Positions 1-11,054 of a stretch of DNA of 64,000 nt are shown here, piece by piece. The notes under the pieces were generated by a model. It was not told where the DNA came from and did not search any database. It saw only the letters and a program-made list of their open reading frames with translations. Position numbers and translations under genes: made by a program. Numbering within the stretch: the stretch's first letter is position 1; each line of letters begins with the position of its first letter. The stretch comes from Ulota crispa (Eukaryota; Streptophyta; Bryopsida; Orthotrichales; Orthotrichaceae): contig OY987243.1 of assembly GCA_963920765.1 (NCBI GenBank), positions 9,672,001 through 9,736,000 of the forward strand, read 5' to 3'.

Positions 1-1732
1 TCTGTTCCTGCAGGATAGCCGCCCGTGTCATGCGTGTCAAGCCCCAGGAAGTGGCCCAGCCCGTGGGGCATGAATACAGCTCCCAGTCGTTTCTCCATCA
101 TCGCTTTCACATCCCCTTGCAACACACCATTCTCTTTCAAAGTCTCAAGAATGCAAGACTCCGCCAGCTTGTGAAGATCCACCCAGCTCGTTCCTGGTCT
201 GCTTGTTGCAACAGAAGCTTTATCATAAGCATTTGGTAATTGTATCTCAATTTCGGAACAGAAAAAATACCTCAAGGTCCCACGGATCAGCTTAACCCCG
301 AAGTGCCCAACCAAGACATAGAAACTCCACTTGAAAGCCTTAGTTAAATAAGGCAACTTTCAAAAACATATTATCTCCTCCAAGAATATTAGGTTACAAT
401 TTCTTATTTTCTACTGGTACATTTTGTTGCCTTCCTTGAAGCTCCCTAACTGATTTTTTCAACTCCCAAAGATATGGAACCGGGCTACATCTGGCTATCT
501 GAGCACTTTGGACTAAATGATTTTTGTTCCGGAGTTTGCATCACATTTACCATGACGCGAACAAAGCAAGATAATCACAGCAGAAAGAGATAATTCCACC
601 ACCTTCGAAGTCCCTTGGCATACAATGCACACACCTCAAAGATGTTACAAATGTAAGCCCCCAGGTACCTGATTGCACTTATAACAGCTTTCTGCGCCTT
701 GAGAACTGCACCATAAACGATTTTTTGGTTGTTGGTGAAGGTTCCATTCACTGGGAAGGAGCAAGTAATGTCCGCACCATAGAAGTGGTACTCAGCACCC
801 ATATCAAGCAATGCCATATCGCCATCGTCAAGAAGTCTATCATTGGGTGCAGATGCATGGCCGTAATGTAGGACCGAGCTGTTGGAGCCCGTGGCACAGA
901 TACAAGGGTAAGAACAATGGCGGCATCCTCCATAACGATATACATGGTGAAGAAATATGGCTTCAAGCTCGTGTTCCTTCATGCCTGGCTTACACTCTTG
1001 CATCACTTGGACATGGGCAGCAGAACTAACCTGGAGATCCCAAATTCAAGGTGTTAGGGTCCAACGAATGACAAAGATTGCAATACACCAACACAAGAAC
1101 ACCACTGAAAGAAATGAACTCTACAACTGATTGGAAGAAAAGCAAAGCACCTTGCACACGTAGCGCATTAGGTCAATTTCAAGGGGAGATTTGTGCACAC
1201 GGCATTCGCTGAGCACGGGATGCAACTCCTTCTTGTCCAGGGGAAAATGCTCCATGTCCTCAAACTGAGCGGGTTGTGAGAAATTCCCACTGTCAGAGTT
1301 CTTGCCATGTAGAAGATACAGCAACCAATCTGATCCTTGCCGTTTCGAGGCCAAAACCTCCGCAAGCTCGTCAACGTAGTGCACCTCATCCACTCCATAC
1401 AAAGCTTTGAAAAATGAAGGAGGTTGGATGTACCCTAGCCAAACGGCGTACTCCTCATCCAGCCGTGGACAATACAGAACCGACGTCTTGGTGTGTAAAT
1501 CTACAGTACCAAAGAAGCCAGGCTCCTTCACACCAAATAAGTAAGCGAAGTAGCTCTCTTGTCTGAATAGGGGAGTATGGTCGGTGTCGTAGCGATTCTG
1601 TTCCTCCCCTCCCTGCAGCAGGATCACTCCGTTCACATCTCGTCCTAATGATCTGAGCTTGTCGCTCATCTTGCACCACAGCTTGTTTCTGTTCACAGCG
1701 TGCAGCTCCATGTTCACCTCCATTGCTGCCAT
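1..1732 (-). CDS. Xaa-Pro dipeptidase (prolidase, PEPD-like), 5' part, cut by left edge
   Basis: Cytosolic metallopeptidase of the M24B family that splits X-Pro dipeptides. Three exons are visible on the minus strand: 1732-1151, 1030-669 and 198-1, with introns 1150-1031 (AAG|GTGCTT, CTCCAG|GTT) and 668-199 (CAG|GTACCT, AAGCAG|ACC); splicing keeps one frame. Exon 1 (194 aa) is the creatinase-like N domain, starting [15 protein letters not shown]; the in-frame TTG at 1747 is not a credible start. Exon 2 carries [13 protein letters not shown] and [17 protein letters not shown] with the two metal Asp (about residues 270 and 281, 11 apart as in human D276/D287). Exon 3 carries [14 protein letters not shown] with the metal His (about 364). 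The two C-terminal metal Glu lie beyond the edge. Family assignment is certain; exon ends are from consensus sites and homology. Confidence 0.95.
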
Positions 1733-4357
1733 TCTTTCAACACCCAAAGTTGCTGCTTGTCAATCCTTCTCTAAAATCACTCCCTTCTCAATATGGGCAA
1801 ACCCCCTTCTGGGAAAAACTGGGTGCGTCCCGAGACGGCACACTGCCTTCTCAATATGAATGCGCTGCTACATTCTTGAACCTGGGTGGAAAAGGCAGGT
1901 AGTACGCTTAGGGCCAATTTACATTAGGAGTGAAACCAAGGAAACTCAAACATTGAGCAATCATATTGGTGAATAGCTAAAAATTGGTTAAAAGGGCTAT
2001 GCGTTAGGAATTGAGACCAAGAATGTGAAAATGACGTGGAACCTCCATGACACCATTTTGACACCATATTGTCATGGTCCCAACCCAAAAAAACACTCAT
2101 ACCAATTTCTCAAGCCAAACTACCATCTTGGAACCAAGGTACACCCTAACAAAATACAAAATGTTTTGCACATTCTCATTGATGAGTCCCCCCTCTTTTC
2201 CCCTTCCCCTCTCCCCCCCTTGTCTCTACTTTCTTCCCCTCCCTTCCCCTTTGTTGTTCTTCACATCTTCTCTCTCTCCTCCTCCTTGTTGTTGAATGCT
2301 CTAAGAGTATCTCACTCTTTTTATTCCATTTACTTACTTGTTGCATTATTTGAAGGCTTCACAAAATTTCTGCAACATTCAAATTGGATTCACAATTGGT
2401 CCCAAGGCCTTTAGAGTAGGAGTTGGAATCAACATATATTACTATTTTAACACCTTTTTGAGCCCAATAGTGAGTTCAATATGGATTTTTTGCATCAAGA
2501 CTTTTATGATTCCAATTTATAATGTTAAGCGCCCCTTAGTTTATATGTTAAAATAATTGTCTCTTACCCACTCAAATCTTGACATATTTTGTGTGATTAT
2601 CCATCTACCTCCCTCTTCCTTTCTATTTAGCACAATGTTGTACTACAAATCCATGATTAAGTATGCCTCATCCTAAGAATCTCAAGAGATTTCTTAAGAG
2701 GACTCTAGAGAAGGATCCAAGGTAACTAAACATTCTATAGTCTAAACAAGTAATCCAATAAGTTACTATTATTAGATTAAATAAATAATTTTGAATCTTG
2801 TAAAAAGGGCTCCGACGTACTTTTGCATGTATTTGTGACACCATATGAATCAATCATAAATTTTAAAAAAGTATAACTGTCTGTCTATGACAATGTACAT
2901 CCTTACAATCAACATCTAACTTTGACGGATGTTGCTTTTGGATATGAGTAACAATTAGATTTGCTATTGTATCCTTCATGGTATCCTAGAGATGGAGATT
3001 AAAAAAATCTACAATTTTTTCTACAAAATCTTGTTGACTGCAATGCATTGACACCCTCTACTAATTGAAGAAAATGTATGCAATGTGCTGGCGCTCTACT
3101 AATTGAGGAAAATGTATGAGAGTGTAACTCGCCACGCAATCATGAAAAGAGATCCTCTACAGTTTTTACACGGGTATCTCTTGCAACCTCTAATCTGCTA
3201 GATGTCCCTACAAACTATTAAATATAGATAGAATATACACTGGGTATTAAACTTATTAAACACCTACTAGTGAATTAGCCCTTATATTTAGCTACTTTAG
3301 GAACTACCATGGAGGAACTTAATTCCCATACTCCAAGCTAAGCACCATTAGTACACATCTGATAATTGTAGTCATAATGCGATGCTCACAAAATTCTTCT
3401 TAACCTTTCAGAGATTACAATGTAAATTCATATCTAATGACCTCATGACCTGAAGGTTAGAACTATAATCTCCAATTTGTTGGCATTGTCTAGTAGATGG
3501 TACTTTCATTAGTTCTGCCCTAAGTCCTATCAAACCCTAAACCCTAAACTTCCAGCAAATTCTCAAAGAGAGAACAATTCAACAAGAATGATCACACTAC
3601 CTGAAGAGCGATAATTTGTTGCTGGTAGAATTGAATCTTTTCCGAGAGCGCGTTCCGGAAGGCTTCGTACAATTTGACAAACCAAACGCATCGATACTGC
3701 TCCACCCTTAATCATCACCAAACTCTAAAACGTTAACTCAATGCAACTTATCAGACAATGCCAATATCTATATTAAAAATCTCAAATTTTAGAATCTGGG
3801 TACTGTACAGTATGAACTAAAAGGGATAATAAACTTAAATAAACGGATTCCAGTTCATCACTGCAAAATTCTTCAAATATACAAACACGGTATTAAAGTT
3901 CTAAACTAAAGCCCATACACAGGACAAGAGCCCCAACCAAGATGCATAGATACAATCAGAGTGATGCGTGTAGTAGTTGTCACCTAAGACAGAAGCGCCA
4001 GTACCTTAAAGAGTGAAAAAAACTTGCAATGTTAGGGTTCACCAGTAGTTGACATCAACCTTACAAAATGTTCTACATCAATTTACAGATGATAGTCTAT
4101 TTTCCAAGGATCTAACTAACATCACTGTTGCTCCAATTGAAGCAGAAAAATGCGAAAATTTGAAGTGATAGGTCCACAAGCCAGCATCGTTTGCGAGTAC
4201 GTATGAACTACATATGTTGTGCAGCAATCGCGCAAACATAAGAGAGGAGAGAAGGCTGGGAAATCAATCAACGTGAAGCGAGCAAAGCACTGATGTTTTC
4301 ATCCGTGTTTGGATGAAAAGGTTGTCATTTACCCAATGAAAAGACTACTTTATCGAG
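1733..4357. other. Intergenic, no confident gene
   Basis: Upstream flank of the prolidase gene, mostly AT-rich. A strong pyrimidine tract lies at about 2187-2290. Telomere-like AAACCCTAAACCCTAAAC occurs at about 3534-3549. A short, relatively GC-rich patch follows at 3600-3720 and another at 4140-4290 (see the possible exon entry). No open frame resembles a known protein. Confidence 0.5.
3601..3716 (-). other. Possible orphan exon or gene relic
   Basis: The minus strand has a coding-like frame reading VEQYRCVWFVKLYEAFRNAL and on to QQQIIALQ, ending at a donor-like CAG|GTAGTG at 3602-3595. A second overlapping frame is also open, from an ATG near 3727 and starting MIKGGAVSMRLV. Base composition is more gene-like than the flanks, and a telo-box-like run lies about 60 bp downstream on that strand. 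No family was recognised and there is no good pyrimidine tract at a 3' splice site, so this may be chance. Confidence 0.2.
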
Positions 4358-4487
4358 TTAAGGGTATGTTCACACTTGGTGTTAGGAGGGGTAGTAGTAA
4401 AGAAAAATTAGATGCATTTGTACACACTTTTAGACTATGTTCATATTGCTAATACTCTTCCTAACACTAAGTGTGAACATATCTTAA
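4358..4487. mobile_element. Small palindromic MITE, TTAA-flanked
   Basis: Inverted ends GGGTATGTTCACACTTGGTG (left) and CTAAGTGTGAACATATC (right) lie between TTAA at 4358-4361 and TTAA at 4484-4487. It has no coding capacity. The ends differ from the CCCC-ended families nearby, so this is a separate family; TA instead of TTAA as target is possible. Confidence 0.6.
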
Positions 4488-4520
4488 GGGTGTAGCACGT
4501 GTTTGTGCTTAACGCCTTAA

Positions 4521-4591
4521 CTCTTAAATACCTGAGGTACCAAATTTTGGTGGTCTTTATATTAGAATTTGGTGCCTCATGCATTTAGGGG
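4521..4591. mobile_element. 71-bp TTAA palindromic mini-element (CCCCTAAATGC family)
   Basis: Starts CTCTTAAATACCTGAGGTACC after TTAA (4517-4520) and ends GGTGCCTCATGCATTTAGGGG before TTCA (4592-4595), a one-base variant of TTAA. It is almost all inverted repeat. The ends match the larger element at 43359-44244 (AATTTGGTGCCTCAGG...), so it looks like a deletion derivative of that family. Confidence 0.65.
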
Positions 4592-4603
4592 TTCACCCCT
4601 TAA

Positions 4604-4963
4604 CCCTTAAACGCTGCGCTGGTCATCATGACCAACCCGGCTTCAGTTCTCACTACAATAGCAGCAAGTGCCCACGTTATAAGATTGTTTCCTAAAGTTG
4701 CAAAAGTCAATAGAGCATGGTGCCCTCATGAAAATTGCAAAAAGGGCAACTTGGAACCTAACACTGTGTCTCTGAATCTTCTCACAATTTGGGTTACTAA
4801 AAATATGAGTGCATCTAATGAAATATTTTTTTGTATTCCATGATGGATCATGTGTTTACGATCACTTTTAGAAAAAAAGCAAATGAAAAACAGCTTTTTC
4901 TCATAGTATAGAATCTTTTTAGGAGCTTGAGGACAAAAAACGTCCTTCTCGGCGTTTTAAGGG
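4604..4963. mobile_element. TTAA element with CCCTTAAACGC ends
   Basis: Bounded by TTAA at 4600-4603 and 4964-4967. The termini CCCTTAAACGC and GGCGTTTTAAGGG are inverted. A 71-aa open frame at 4628-4843 has no recognisable domain and is probably chance. Confidence 0.7.
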
Positions 4964-4967
4964 TTAA

Positions 4968-5184
4968 GGATGTTTCTTATCAAAAGAGTTGGTTGTATTC
5001 ATACAAGGACCATTTAACACTTGAAGGAAATGGTTTTATAAACGTCAAAAATCCTCAAAAAATCCTCAAAAAATCCTAATTGATCATTAGCATGTCTATG
5101 ACTTGGCTTGAAATTAACAACTCCAATGGGATTCATGTGCTACCCAAGTGCCCCATCTGTACACAACACAAGAGAGCATAGGGG
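4968..5184 (-). mobile_element. TTAA element, CCCCTTAAGGATGTT family, copy 1
   Basis: Lies between TTAA at 4964-4967 (shared with the previous element) and 5185-5188. It is inverted relative to copy 2 at 6925-7380: both hold the block CACTTGGGTAGCACATGAAT and the block ACCATTTCCTTCAAG in the same order when one is reverse complemented. The GGATGTT end has lost its CCCCTTAA tip. Confidence 0.65.
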
Positions 5185-5226
5185 TTAATGCATCTTTGCT
5201 ATTGCAAGAATACTTCATTTATTCTT

Positions 5227-5546
5227 GGGGAAATTACAAATAGGGGCACAAAAATGAAAAATTACATATAGGGGCGCAGTTTCAAAATAAGTACAAACAG
5301 GGGCACAATTTCAAAATCCCTTTACTAAAATTTCCTAATTCAAACTTAATTTGGAGAGGCCTTTAAGTTTTTTGAAGTTTAGCTAACATTTAATGTAATG
5401 TATCTAAATCAGCCAATGTCCAAACCAAAAGTTTACAAGAATTTACAAAAAAAAAAAATGAAACTATGCCCGTTTTTGTAATTATTTGAAACTGTGCCCC
5501 TTTCTGTAATATTTTTCAATTTTGTGCCCCTATTTGTAATTTCCCC
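5227..5546. mobile_element. Palindromic MITE, GGGGAAATTACAAATAGGGG ends
   Basis: Left end GGGGAAATTACAAATAGGGG and right end CCCCTATTTGTAATTTCCCC are inverted. The interior has a second matched pair, AATTTGGAGAGGCCTTTAAG and similar. Related copies lie at 5721-6155 and 31899-32880. No open reading frame. Confidence 0.75.
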
Positions 5547-5720
5547 TTTATTCTTTGATTTTGTATAGTCTAGAATTAATTTCAAATTTTACATTTCTTC
5601 ATATTTGATTCATTTTAATCTCCATTTTTACTAATAATACTTTTTTATTTTTTCTATTTTTTATTTCAACAACTTTTTGAATAGAACCTCACAGTTTTAC
5701 TGTTTCTTTGTTTTCATATA

Positions 5721-6155
5721 GGAAAAATTACAAATAGGGGCATGAAAATGAAAAATATTACAGATAGGGGAGCAGTTTCAAAATAATTACAAATAGGGGC
5801 ATAATTTCAAAATAATTTATAAATTTTTGTAATTTTTTTTGCTTTGGACATTGGTTGATTTAGACATATCACATGAAATGTTAGCTAACTTCTAAAAAAC
5901 TTAAAGGCCTTTCCAAAAATTGTCATCCCCTTTACTAAAATTTATTTTTTTAGGCTTGATTTGGAGAGGCCTTTAAGTTTTTTGGAAGTTAGCCAACATT
6001 TCATGTGATATGTCTAAATCAACCAACGTCCAAACCAAAAAAATTACAAAAAATTACAAATTATTTTAAAATTGCACCTCTATTTGTAATTATTTTGAAA
6101 CTGCGTCCCTATCTGTAATACTTTTCATTTTCATGCCCCTATTTGTACTTTCCCC
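5721..6155. mobile_element. Palindromic MITE, same family as 5227-5546
   Basis: Ends GGAAAAATTACAAATAGGGG and CCCCTATTTGTACTTTCCCC. The arms extend far inward (TTAGCTAACTTCTAAAAAAC against TTTTTTGGAAGTTAGCCAAC). Its centre serves as a near-empty-site reference for the insertion at 32135-32714. Confidence 0.75.
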
Positions 6156-6767
6156 TTTCATAAATGTCTAATTTTGAAGTTAGGTTAATTGTTTGTCTCG
6201 CCCATGCGATTATTTTATGCTAACATTCAAGGATTAAAAAATTTCCTTGTATATACAGTAAGAGCAAAAAAAAATAGGTTATCATTTCTTAAAACATCTT
6301 ATTAATTGTAGAAGAAAAATAAGCAGGATCAACCTCAATTCCTAGCTCCCAAAAAAAACGTTTATTTGGAGGTGAAGAAAAGCTCCAAAATAAGTCCGAG
6401 CATTAGTTGGCTCACCTTTGTCATTGAAATGTTGGAAAATTCAAGGTTTCACTTACACTTCTAAGCATGTGTTTGTAATCTTAAATATATCTCATATTCC
6501 GATAACTTACTTTGGTGAATGCCCTTGTGGTACCTAGTTTCCCTGTGCAAACTCCAATAGTTTAAAAGAGATTGGTAGCAATCAACCTTTTTACAATTGA
6601 ACCTCTAAAACAAATGGACTAAGTATCACAATATTAATACTGCCTTAGTTTATAAAATCTAACATCATAGTAGATTATGAATTATCCTATTTTGAAATTC
6701 AAAGTATGTCTAAGGTCACAAATTTTGACTAACAAGTTGTCAATCATAAATCCTTCTTTGTAAGAAT

Positions 6768-6917
6768 TTTGTACTGTACAGGGCATTTTTTTTCAATCGC
6801 CAGATTACAGCTGTCGATAGGGCATTTGCCAATTAATGGAGGGACTACGCAGGATTGGTGGAATTGTGTCAATTTATCGCCGCTCTCGTTCGCCAGATTA
6901 AAATGCCCTGGTACTGT
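6768..6917. mobile_element. 150-bp MITE with GTACTGTACAGGGCATTTT ends
   Basis: Terminal inverted repeats GTACTGTACAGGGCATTTT (left) and AAAATGCCCTGGTACTGTAC (right). The interior is more GC-rich than the flanks and repeats an ATCGCC/CGCCAGATTA motif near each end. Class is unknown. Confidence 0.65.
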
Positions 6918-6924
6918 ACATTAA

Positions 6925-7380
6925 CCCCTTAAGGATGTTGTTGTTTTATATACGCTCTCTCATGTTGTATACAAAAGAGGCACTTGGGTAGCACATGAAT
7001 CCCATTGGAGTTGTAGATTTAAGCCAAGTCACAAACATACTACTAGTTAATTAAGATGATTTAGGAAATTTTTGCTCATTTGGAAAGGATCAAGTAAATT
7101 TAATATATGGACAAAGTTTATTGCTAAAGTTCAAAAAGTTGTTACATATGAAACTCTTGTAGGCACCAATTTAGCATTTTTTCTTTGGAATTTTGGAATT
7201 TTTATCTTGTTCAAAAGAGCTCAAGAGTAGGTACCAATAGATAACAAAATCAAATTCATAACTATATACCACGTTTCTCAATAGACTTTCATTTGTCATA
7301 AAACCATTTCCTTCAAGTAGTGCTAAATGGTCCTCAAATGAATCATGCTAGCTCTATTGGTGGTCAACATCCTTAAAGGG
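6925..7380 (+). mobile_element. TTAA element, CCCCTTAAGGATGTT family, copy 2
   Basis: A clean copy: TTAA (6921-6924), CCCCTTAAGGATGTTG, interior, CAACATCCTTAAAGGG, TTAA (7381-7384). Length is 456 bp with no transposase frame. Copy 1 at 4968-5184 is inverted and about half as long. Confidence 0.75.
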
Positions 7381-7384
7381 TTAA

Positions 7385-8740
7385 GGGCCTCCTTCCAAGA
7401 AACATCAAGGCCAATGAAACTCACCAATAATTAGTTAGATGAGAGTCCATGTTATTTTGGAGCTCCCATCTTACCAATTATCGATGAGCCTCACCGGCCC
7501 AAATGTCACATGAAAGGAGGCCCTAAATCTAGTGAGGCAACCCCAAGAATCACATAAAGAACAAAAAGTAACTATAGATGCATAATCTATCAAAATAAGA
7601 AACAAGCATATGTGGAATCAATCCAAAACTTGGGCAAGAATCAGATAATCCTTCAAACCTCCTATGCATACATTGGAAGAATTTGATGTTGCAAAGAAGT
7701 GCAATAGATGACATGCATTGAGTTGAATTGAAAGACCTGTTGCATGTGCAACCACAACTTGGTGGCACTCTTCTTGCACAAGAAAAGATTGTGTGAAAGT
7801 TTGGCCCCTTCAAGGCTAGGTTACCCATCCCTTTGCAAAGTCCTTATAGTCCAGCTTCAATGTAAAACAAAACCAAGAGAAAAGAAATAGAAACTGACAA
7901 CGTGTTCACTTTGCCAAGCCATGACGACAAAGAGAAGAAACTATGCTACAAAGGTCTCCAACAAGGTCTCCAACAAGGAATTTCTATAGGTTAATTTTTA
8001 CCGCAATCTTATCTCGTTTTGATAACAACTTTAACACTAAAAAATCGGGTGAAAAAGTGGATGAAATCATCAAATCCCTCGCAAACAAACACCAAGGCTC
8101 GCCAAATTTTGGATGTGCACATGGATGATTCTATCCATAATCTTTCTTAACTACTTGCATTCTGGGCAAACGAAAAATATACCTTGGTCCCCAACATGTA
8201 ATGCAGCAGACGATGATCATGCCACCGTTTGTATGAGCAGAGCTGTTGCGAAGTACAATAATGTACTGGCTTTTCAGGTCAATGACAACAGATATTCAGA
8301 CGCAAAGTAGGGAGTATTGCCTCTTGGCATGTAAAGAATACCTTCTGACTCTGACTTCATATCACGAGATATGTTTCCAGCAGCACTCCAAGTCACAACG
8401 TGAAACAGAGAACCCAAAGTGACAAAGTGATTAGGAACTAGGTTTATGATTTCAAAGCGTTCAGACATTCAGGAACTGAGCTTCACTATCATTAATAACA
8501 GTTAAAGGTGTTATGAGTAGCTGCATCATGCACTCACACGAGTCTACCATGTCAACCAAAAGAAAATGGTGGGCACAAAGACGAAAAAACAAGGTCTTTC
8601 ACTGGCATTTTCCATGTGAGAGTAGACGGAGCGAAAGGAACAACCCAACACAAAAGTAGTTAAAGCTACATTACAAACGCGGATTGTGCTTTAGAGTAGG
8701 TCATGTCAGTTTCAAAATAGATCAGTATTACGCAGAGCCA
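7385..8740. other. Intergenic, downstream of TAF9
   Basis: No recognisable gene. Short frames at 7550-7828 and 8113-8468 show no domains. From about 8100 onward base composition is more gene-like, so an alternative long TAF9 3' UTR or a non-coding transcript is possible but not demonstrated. Confidence 0.4.
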
Positions 8741-8754
8741 CATGGAGAAGACAG

Positions 8755-8766
8755 TAGACATTTATT
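8755..8766 (-). terminator. Probable TAF9 polyadenylation signal
   Basis: AATAAA on the minus strand at about 8760-8765, roughly 110 bp past the TAF9 stop codon at 8877-8879. Position and motif fit a plant near-upstream element; cleavage would fall near 8740. Confidence 0.5.
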
Positions 8767-8876
8767 TACAAGATTCAATATGGTCACGACATAGCGTAGA
8801 AACAAAAAACTGATGCCATGAAATTTGGAAAGTCCTGTAAACGAAGGCGGCATCAGTGGATCTTACAAAAGCAGCA

Positions 8877-9998
8877 CTAAGCCTTAGGTAGTCCTTTCCC
8901 AGCAATAGAGAAGGACACTTTCCGACCGTGGTCTTGCAAGTGAGTGGGCTGGACGGGTTCTTTCGAGGTTTCCTCTTTGTCATCGTCATCTTCCCATTCA
9001 ATGTCGTTATCCATGTCAGGAAAGCTTGGCCGCGTTGGCAGGATCAGCTGGTAATTGGGATAGATCAACGTGTCTACTTCAGGCGGCAACGATATGCCGT
9101 GGCCACCTATGATCTTAGGGAGAGGAATACTGTTCCTTGCTCTCGCCAAATCCACCAACATCTGTCACACAAAAACAACAGACACCAGGTGTTTAGAGAC
9201 ATAACGTTCGATGTGCATGCTGCCAATCCAGGAGCTACTGTCAAGGAGCTATAGTAGTCCATGATGTCAGGACATTCCTTCTTCAAACTTCTTGATTCCA
9301 CAATATGATTGTCCAAGCAAAGAAGATGTCAGAACATTGGAGCATGCTTCCTTGAACAGCATACGGGTGTTAAGAACGATACAAACACGTCTCTAAATCA
9401 CTGTATTACAATTTATGAAACTACCCCAGCGCAGTTTCAAATAAAAAAACCAAGTACTCGTCCCCAAATCCTAATTTCGGTCGAACCGCCGGGTGGATTC
9501 AGAGCTGCTGTCACGACTCATACACAGGTAACAAATCCTCCTTGCGAGCAACAGCAGTTCAATTGCAGGTTTACTCTAGTTGATAGGGATCTCCTTACAC
9601 CAGAATCCCTAGACTGTAAACCGATTTGACCTGCCTCTGGAATTTCTTACGAAAATCGTCAAAGTAATGGTTCCGGCAAACAGAAAGAAATCCTTGGACC
9701 TAGAGGAGATGCAGGTGAACAATGACGGCATTGGAAGGCATACCTCGCGTGGGGGTGGCTGCTGGAAGGAAGAGTTGACACGAGACTGGATAGCAAGCTT
9801 GACGTCGTCGCAATCTATAGCAAGCTTCCCGGCATGCTCGGAGTATGTCTGCGCGTCACCGAGCACGTCCACAACATAGCGATACCACAAATCCAAGAAC
9901 TGATTGATTACTCGCGGCTCACAGCGCGTGACGCCCATGGATTCCAAGATCGTCTTCACCATCTTGGCATCCCGCGGAATGTCTTCGTCCTCCGCCAT
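8877..9998 (-). CDS. TAF9: Transcription initiation factor TFIID subunit 9 (TAF9)
   Basis: Histone-fold subunit that pairs with TAF6 in nuclear TFIID and, in many eukaryotes, SAGA. Two exons, 9998-9744 and 9161-8877, flank a 582-bp intron (CGCGAG|GTATGC ... TGACAG|ATG). The 179-residue product is close to the length of known plant TAF9. The histone fold spans about residues 8-75 ([20 protein letters not shown], then [19 protein letters not shown]) and is followed by the family hallmark FQQPPPRE joined across the splice to [15 protein letters not shown]. The C-terminus is acidic ([12 protein letters not shown]). The start chosen is the ATG before AEDEDIPRD; an in-frame GTG upstream is not credible. 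AAACCCTAA telo-box motifs sit at about 10038-10060 in the presumed 5' UTR or promoter. Confidence 0.96.
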
Positions 9999-10035
9999 GG
10001 ATCCTCGACGAGCAAGTTGCGCCACACTTGAAATC

Positions 10036-10062
10036 CAAAACCCTAATCTAAAACCCTAAAGG
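10036..10062. promoter_or_regulatory. Double telo-box upstream of TAF9
   Basis: Two AAACCCTAA motifs spaced by a few bases lie just upstream of the TAF9 start. Telo-boxes are common near the start sites of plant genes for translation and basal transcription. They may act in the 410-bp divergent region shared with the gene at 10434. Confidence 0.5.
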
Positions 10063-10433
10063 CGGACAGTCACTCTTGAAACTGCGACTCCGAACGCCGG
10101 TGGACTACCATTGGTCGCCGTAGGTCCCGGTCATTCGAGACTTGGAGCTTCGGATGTCGAATCGAGATCTCGACTTTAGACTCGACTCATCGTCAGCATC
10201 TCCAAATAAACCCACATCTGAACAACGTAAAAGATGTTTAAATCATTAACTGGATGAGAATTTTTAAACACTTTTACTTTCAAAAACACATTTTACTTTT
10301 TGAGCAAAGTTTATAAGTATTGATTTTCATGGCACTTTTTTATTAAATCTATACTTATATACATCATATCTAATAATTAGTTTCAAACTATATAATTATA
10401 ATAGTTGTAATCTATGCAACAACTCATTTTAAC

Positions 10434-11054
10434 ATGAAGATGATTATAAGATTAAGAAGTAGAGATGGGATGGAACGTGTTCTTGTAGATAGTGATGCAA
10501 CCATTGGCCAATTGAAATTAGTAATTGCTACAAAAATTCAAATTCCAATAGAGAAACAACATTTATCTACTAGTTGTGATATCTTACTATCACATGAATG
10601 TGATTCTCCTTGTATTACCAAAATTTGGGGAAATGTGAGACTAAGTTCACTTGGCATCACTCATGGTGATGTCTTATACCTTTACTATCAATGTGAAAGG
10701 AGGAAAATCAACAAGACTTATCAAATTTTTGATTTGGGAGCTACTAATGAAGAAAATGAAGCATCGACCAAGTTGTCACTAAAAAAGCCAAGAGAAGAAT
10801 CAACCTTTGAGGTAGACGACAATAAGCGACTGAAGGCATATTCAATTTCAAGCCAATCTCCATCAAGTGGGGAAATTGACAAAACTTATCAAAATTTTAA
10901 CTTGAATGCTATTAGTGAAAAAAACCAAACATTGACCAGGTTTTCATTGAAAAGGCCAAGAGAAGAGTCAACGTTTGAAATAAACAATAGTAAGCAACTA
11001 AAGCCACAATATCCAATTAGTGATATTCAAAGTATTAACTTCTCCTACACATAA
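10434..11054 (+). CDS. Protein with NPL4-type ubiquitin-like domain and two C-terminal repeats
   Basis: Intronless 206-residue frame, far more AT-rich than the other genes. Residues 1-88 (MKMIIRLRSRDGMERVLVDS, ATIGQLK, IPIEKQHLST, LSSLGITHGDVLYLYY) match the N-terminal ubiquitin-like domain of NPL4, the cofactor that binds Cdc48/p97 in ubiquitin-dependent extraction. The zinc finger and MPN-like core of NPL4 are absent. Instead residues 92-137 and 148-195 are two copies of one unit (I-N/D-KTYQ-x-F-x-L-x-A ... SLK-K/R-PREESTFE ... K-x-LK), lysine-rich and probably disordered. It is divergent from TAF9, 436 bp from ATG to ATG. It could be a neofunctionalised NPL4 fragment or retrocopy; Cdc48 binding is inference from the fold only. 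The frame is intact, which favours a functional gene. Confidence 0.7.
   Translation: MKMIIRLRSRDGMERVLVDSDATIGQLKLVIATKIQIPIEKQHLSTSCDILLSHECDSPCITKIWGNVRLSSLGITHGDVLYLYYQCERRKINKTYQIFDLGATNEENEASTKLSLKKPREESTFEVDDNKRLKAYSISSQSPSSGEIDKTYQNFNLNAISEKNQTLTRFSLKRPREESTFEINNSKQLKPQYPISDIQSINFSYT

Noticed and set aside
1733..1859. Extended prolidase N-terminus starting at 1747
   Set aside because: That start is a TTG; the ATG at 1732-1730 is the first ordinary start codon and agrees with the family.
3534..3549. Telomere or interstitial telomeric array
   Set aside because: Only two CCCTAAA-like units; at this length it is better read as a telo-box or chance.
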